Assembly (NCBI RefSeq): GCF_014268445.2
Contig: NZ_CP077089.1
Span: 5,563,501-5,627,500, forward strand
From: Pseudomonas tensinigenes
GTDB taxonomy: Bacteria; Pseudomonadota; Gammaproteobacteria; Pseudomonadales; Pseudomonadaceae
DNA length: 64,000 bases
Reading direction: 5' to 3'
Shown here: piece by piece, positions 62,264-64,000 of the stretch
Layout: each line of letters opens with the position of its first letter
Position numbering within the stretch: the stretch's first letter is position 1
Notes under the pieces: generated by a model
Told to the model about the DNA's origin: nothing
The model's input: only the letters and a program-made list of their open reading frames with translations
Database searches by the model: none
Position numbers and translations under genes: made by a program

Positions 62264-63643
62264 ATGATTAAAGATCCCTTTGCAAGACTTGGTCTGGACC
62301 GTGAAGTCCTGACTGTCAGCCAGCTCAACGGCCGCGCGCGGGTGTTGCTCGAAGACGTGTTCAGCAACATCTGGGTCGAAGGCGAAATCTCCAACCTCGC
62401 CCGTCCGGCGTCCGGCCACATCTATTTCACCCTCAAGGACAGCGGCGCGCAGGTGCGTTGCGCGCTGTTCCGGCAGAACGCGGCGCGGGTGCGTCAGGCG
62501 TTGAAGGACGGCCTGGCGGTGAAGGTGCGTGGCAAGGTTTCGCTGTTCGAAGGCCGTGGCGACTATCAACTGATCCTCGACACCGTCGAACCTGCCGGTG
62601 ACGGCGCGCTGCGCCTGGCCTTCGATGCGCTGAAAGAAAAGCTCAGCGCCGAAGGTCTGTTCAGTGCCGAACGCAAAGTGCCGTTGCCAGCACATCCGCA
62701 ACGCATCGGCATTATCAGTTCGCCAACTGGCGCGGTGATTCGCGACATCATCAGCGTGTTCCGCCGCCGTGCGCCGCAGGTGCAACTGACGCTGATCCCC
62801 ACCGCCGTACAGGGCCGCGAAGCCACCGCGCAAATCGTCCGCGCCCTGAAAATGGCCGATGCCCGTGGTTTCGACGCACTGATCCTTGCCCGTGGCGGCG
62901 GCTCGCTGGAAGACCTCTGGTGCTTCAACGAAGAAGCCGTGGCCCGCGCCGTCGATGCCTGCGTGACGCCAATTGTCAGCGCCGTCGGTCACGAAACCGA
63001 TGTGTCGATCAGTGACTTTGTCGCTGACGTGCGCGCACCGACGCCGTCCGCCGCCGCTGAGTTGCTCGCGCCCGATTCCAGTCATTTGATCCGTCAGGTC
63101 GAAAGCCTGCATCGCCGCCTGGTGATGCGCATGCGTGACCGTTTGATGCGTGATCGCCTGCGTCTGGAAGGTATGGCCCGTCGCTTGCGTCATCCTGGCG
63201 AACGTCTGCGCCAGCAGGCGCAGCGTCTGGACGATCTGGACATGCGCATGCGCCGGGCGTTCGAGCGTCATCTCAATACCCGTCGCGAACGCCTGATCCG
63301 CCTGGAAACCCGTCTCGCCGGGCAACATCCGGGACGGCAACTGGCGATGTTGCGTCAGCGCCTCGACAGCCTCGCCGAACGCTTGCCCCGGGCCATGCGC
63401 GAAGGCCTGAAGAATCGTCGACTGCAACTGCACAGCCAGATGCAGACGCTGCATGTGGTCAGCCCGTTGGCAACGCTCGGTCGCGGTTACAGCATTCTGC
63501 TCGATGAGCGCGGCCATGCGATCCGCAACGCCGCGCAAACCCACACCGGCCAGCGCCTTAAAGCCAAACTCGGCGAAGGCGAGTTGCAAGTGCGCGTCGA
63601 GGACAATCACCTGACGCCCGTCACCCTCTCATTACTGGACTGA
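62264..63643 (+). CDS. xseA: Exodeoxyribonuclease VII large subunit
   Basis: 459 residues. Catalytic subunit of the nuclease that degrades single-stranded DNA with XseB. An N-terminal OB fold (VSQLNGRARVLLEDVFSNIW, GHIYFTLKDSGAQVRC), a nuclease domain with PTGAVIRDI, ARGGGSLEDLW and GHETD, then a long coiled coil rich in Arg and Leu (about 275-390). The frame is open far upstream but begins properly at 62264, IKDPFARLGL. Confidence 0.93.
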   Translation: MIKDPFARLGLDREVLTVSQLNGRARVLLEDVFSNIWVEGEISNLARPASGHIYFTLKDSGAQVRCALFRQNAARVRQALKDGLAVKVRGKVSLFEGRGDYQLILDTVEPAGDGALRLAFDALKEKLSAEGLFSAERKVPLPAHPQRIGIISSPTGAVIRDIISVFRRRAPQVQLTLIPTAVQGREATAQIVRALKMADARGFDALILARGGGSLEDLWCFNEEAVARAVDACVTPIVSAVGHETDVSISDFVADVRAPTPSAAAELLAPDSSHLIRQVESLHRRLVMRMRDRLMRDRLRLEGMARRLRHPGERLRQQAQRLDDLDMRMRRAFERHLNTRRERLIRLETRLAGQHPGRQLAMLRQRLDSLAERLPRAMREGLKNRRLQLHSQMQTLHVVSPLATLGRGYSILLDERGHAIRNAAQTHTGQRLKAKLGEGELQVRVEDNHLTPVTLSLLD

Positions 63644-63646
63644 TCC

Positions 63647-64000
63647 ATGCCGCGTTTTCTGGCTCCACTGTTTTTGCTCTGTCTGACCTTTAACGCCCAC
63701 GCCGACAGTTACATCACCCGGCTGCTGAACAAACCGGTGCCGGGCGGCGTCGCGGTGGTTGATCTGGGCGCGGCTGCACAGGCGCCGAAAGCCACGTATC
63801 AGGGCAAACCGGTGCTGGTGGTAAAAGAGCAGAACAACTGGCTGGCGATCGTCGGTGTGCCGCTGACGGTCAAACCCGGCGCGCAACAGATCAGCAGTGG
63901 CGGGCGCAATCTGCCGTTCACCGTGGGCAACAAAAAATACCCCGAACAGCGCATTACTCTGAAGAACAAGCAGCAAGTAAACCCGGATCAGTCGAACCTC
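63647..64000 (+). CDS. M23-type peptidase, N-terminal part (runs off the window)
   Basis: 118 residues are visible. A signal peptide (LAPLFLLCLTFNAHA) is followed by DSYITRLLNKPVPGGVAVV and GKPVLVVKEQNNWLAIVGVP, the N-terminal region of Pseudomonas M23 (LytM-like) peptidoglycan endopeptidases next to xseA. The catalytic domain lies beyond the window. It starts 4 bases after the xseA stop, so the two are probably cotranscribed. Confidence 0.75.
   Translation, partial: MPRFLAPLFLLCLTFNAHADSYITRLLNKPVPGGVAVVDLGAAAQAPKATYQGKPVLVVKEQNNWLAIVGVPLTVKPGAQQISSGGRNLPFTVGNKKYPEQRITLKNKQQVNPDQSNL

Overview
The window looks like a chromosomal segment of a Pseudomonas of the P. fluorescens group. The evidence is protein similarity recognised by eye: OprB/Gcd, a second Lon, CmoAB, guaBA, a NagF-type PTS fusion, DUF6124 and VF530 proteins, DUF6543 'dermonecrotic' toxins. 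The dispersed palindromic repeats (TGTGGGAGCGAGCCTGCTCG, GATCGTTCCCACGCTCCGCG and CCCTCTCCC/GGGAGAGGG types) are also typical of that group. No tRNA, rRNA, CRISPR array, integrase or intact IS was seen.

Layout. 0.3-12.2 kb: two very large toxin-like genes flank a bifunctional penicillin-binding protein. The first toxin (minus strand) ends in a CNF-like deamidase signature (Cys905/His921). The second (plus strand) has LRRs and an NEL-type E3 ligase domain whose catalytic cysteine is missing. 12.3-20.6 kb: a minus-strand CFA/I (CS1)-type alternate chaperone-usher fimbrial operon with major pilin, usher, tip adhesin, chaperone, second pilin and two more nearly identical tip adhesins. 21.0-22.4 kb: a PadR (YqjI-like) regulator overlapping a ferric-siderophore reductase, with a 16-bp perfect palindrome in the promoter. 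22.5-27.7 kb: a Pr6Pr membrane protein, a VF530 protein, glucose porin OprB and PQQ glucose dehydrogenase Gcd. 28.0-29.8 kb: a DUF6124 gene behind a structured leader, then two divergent orphan genes with a lux-box-like palindrome in front of each. 30.6-37.2 kb: Lon, a chagasin-like inhibitor, lysoplasmalogenase, CmoA/CmoB and TadA, separated by REP arrays. 37.2-47.0 kb: a multicopper oxidase, then a trehalose cluster (EIIBC, phosphotrehalase, porin, EIIA-HPr-EI fusion, Cys-less EIIB-like protein) divergent from treR. 47.1-53.5 kb: two tandem paralogous toxins of about 1030 residues. 53.6-58.0 kb: a remnant island at the 3' end of guaA carrying one TerD-like gene, bounded by a displaced guaA 3' fragment. 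58.1-64.0 kb: guaB, a zinc-ribbon protein, a TauE permease divergent from a LysR regulator, xseA and the start of an M23-like peptidase.

How parts fit together. The trehalose cluster encodes every phosphotransfer module needed to import and split trehalose (EI, HPr, EIIA, EIIB, EIIC, phosphotrehalase), plus a porin and a repressor with a clear composite operator. OprB and Gcd form the usual periplasmic glucose oxidation pair. guaB-guaA form a purine operon with a near-consensus sigma70 promoter. The four giant toxins have no signal peptide or partner gene nearby, so their export and targets are unknown. The strongest candidates for new biology are the cysteine-less NEL protein, the guaA island with its single TerD-like cargo, the two lux-box-flanked orphan genes and the structured RNA leader of the DUF6124 gene.
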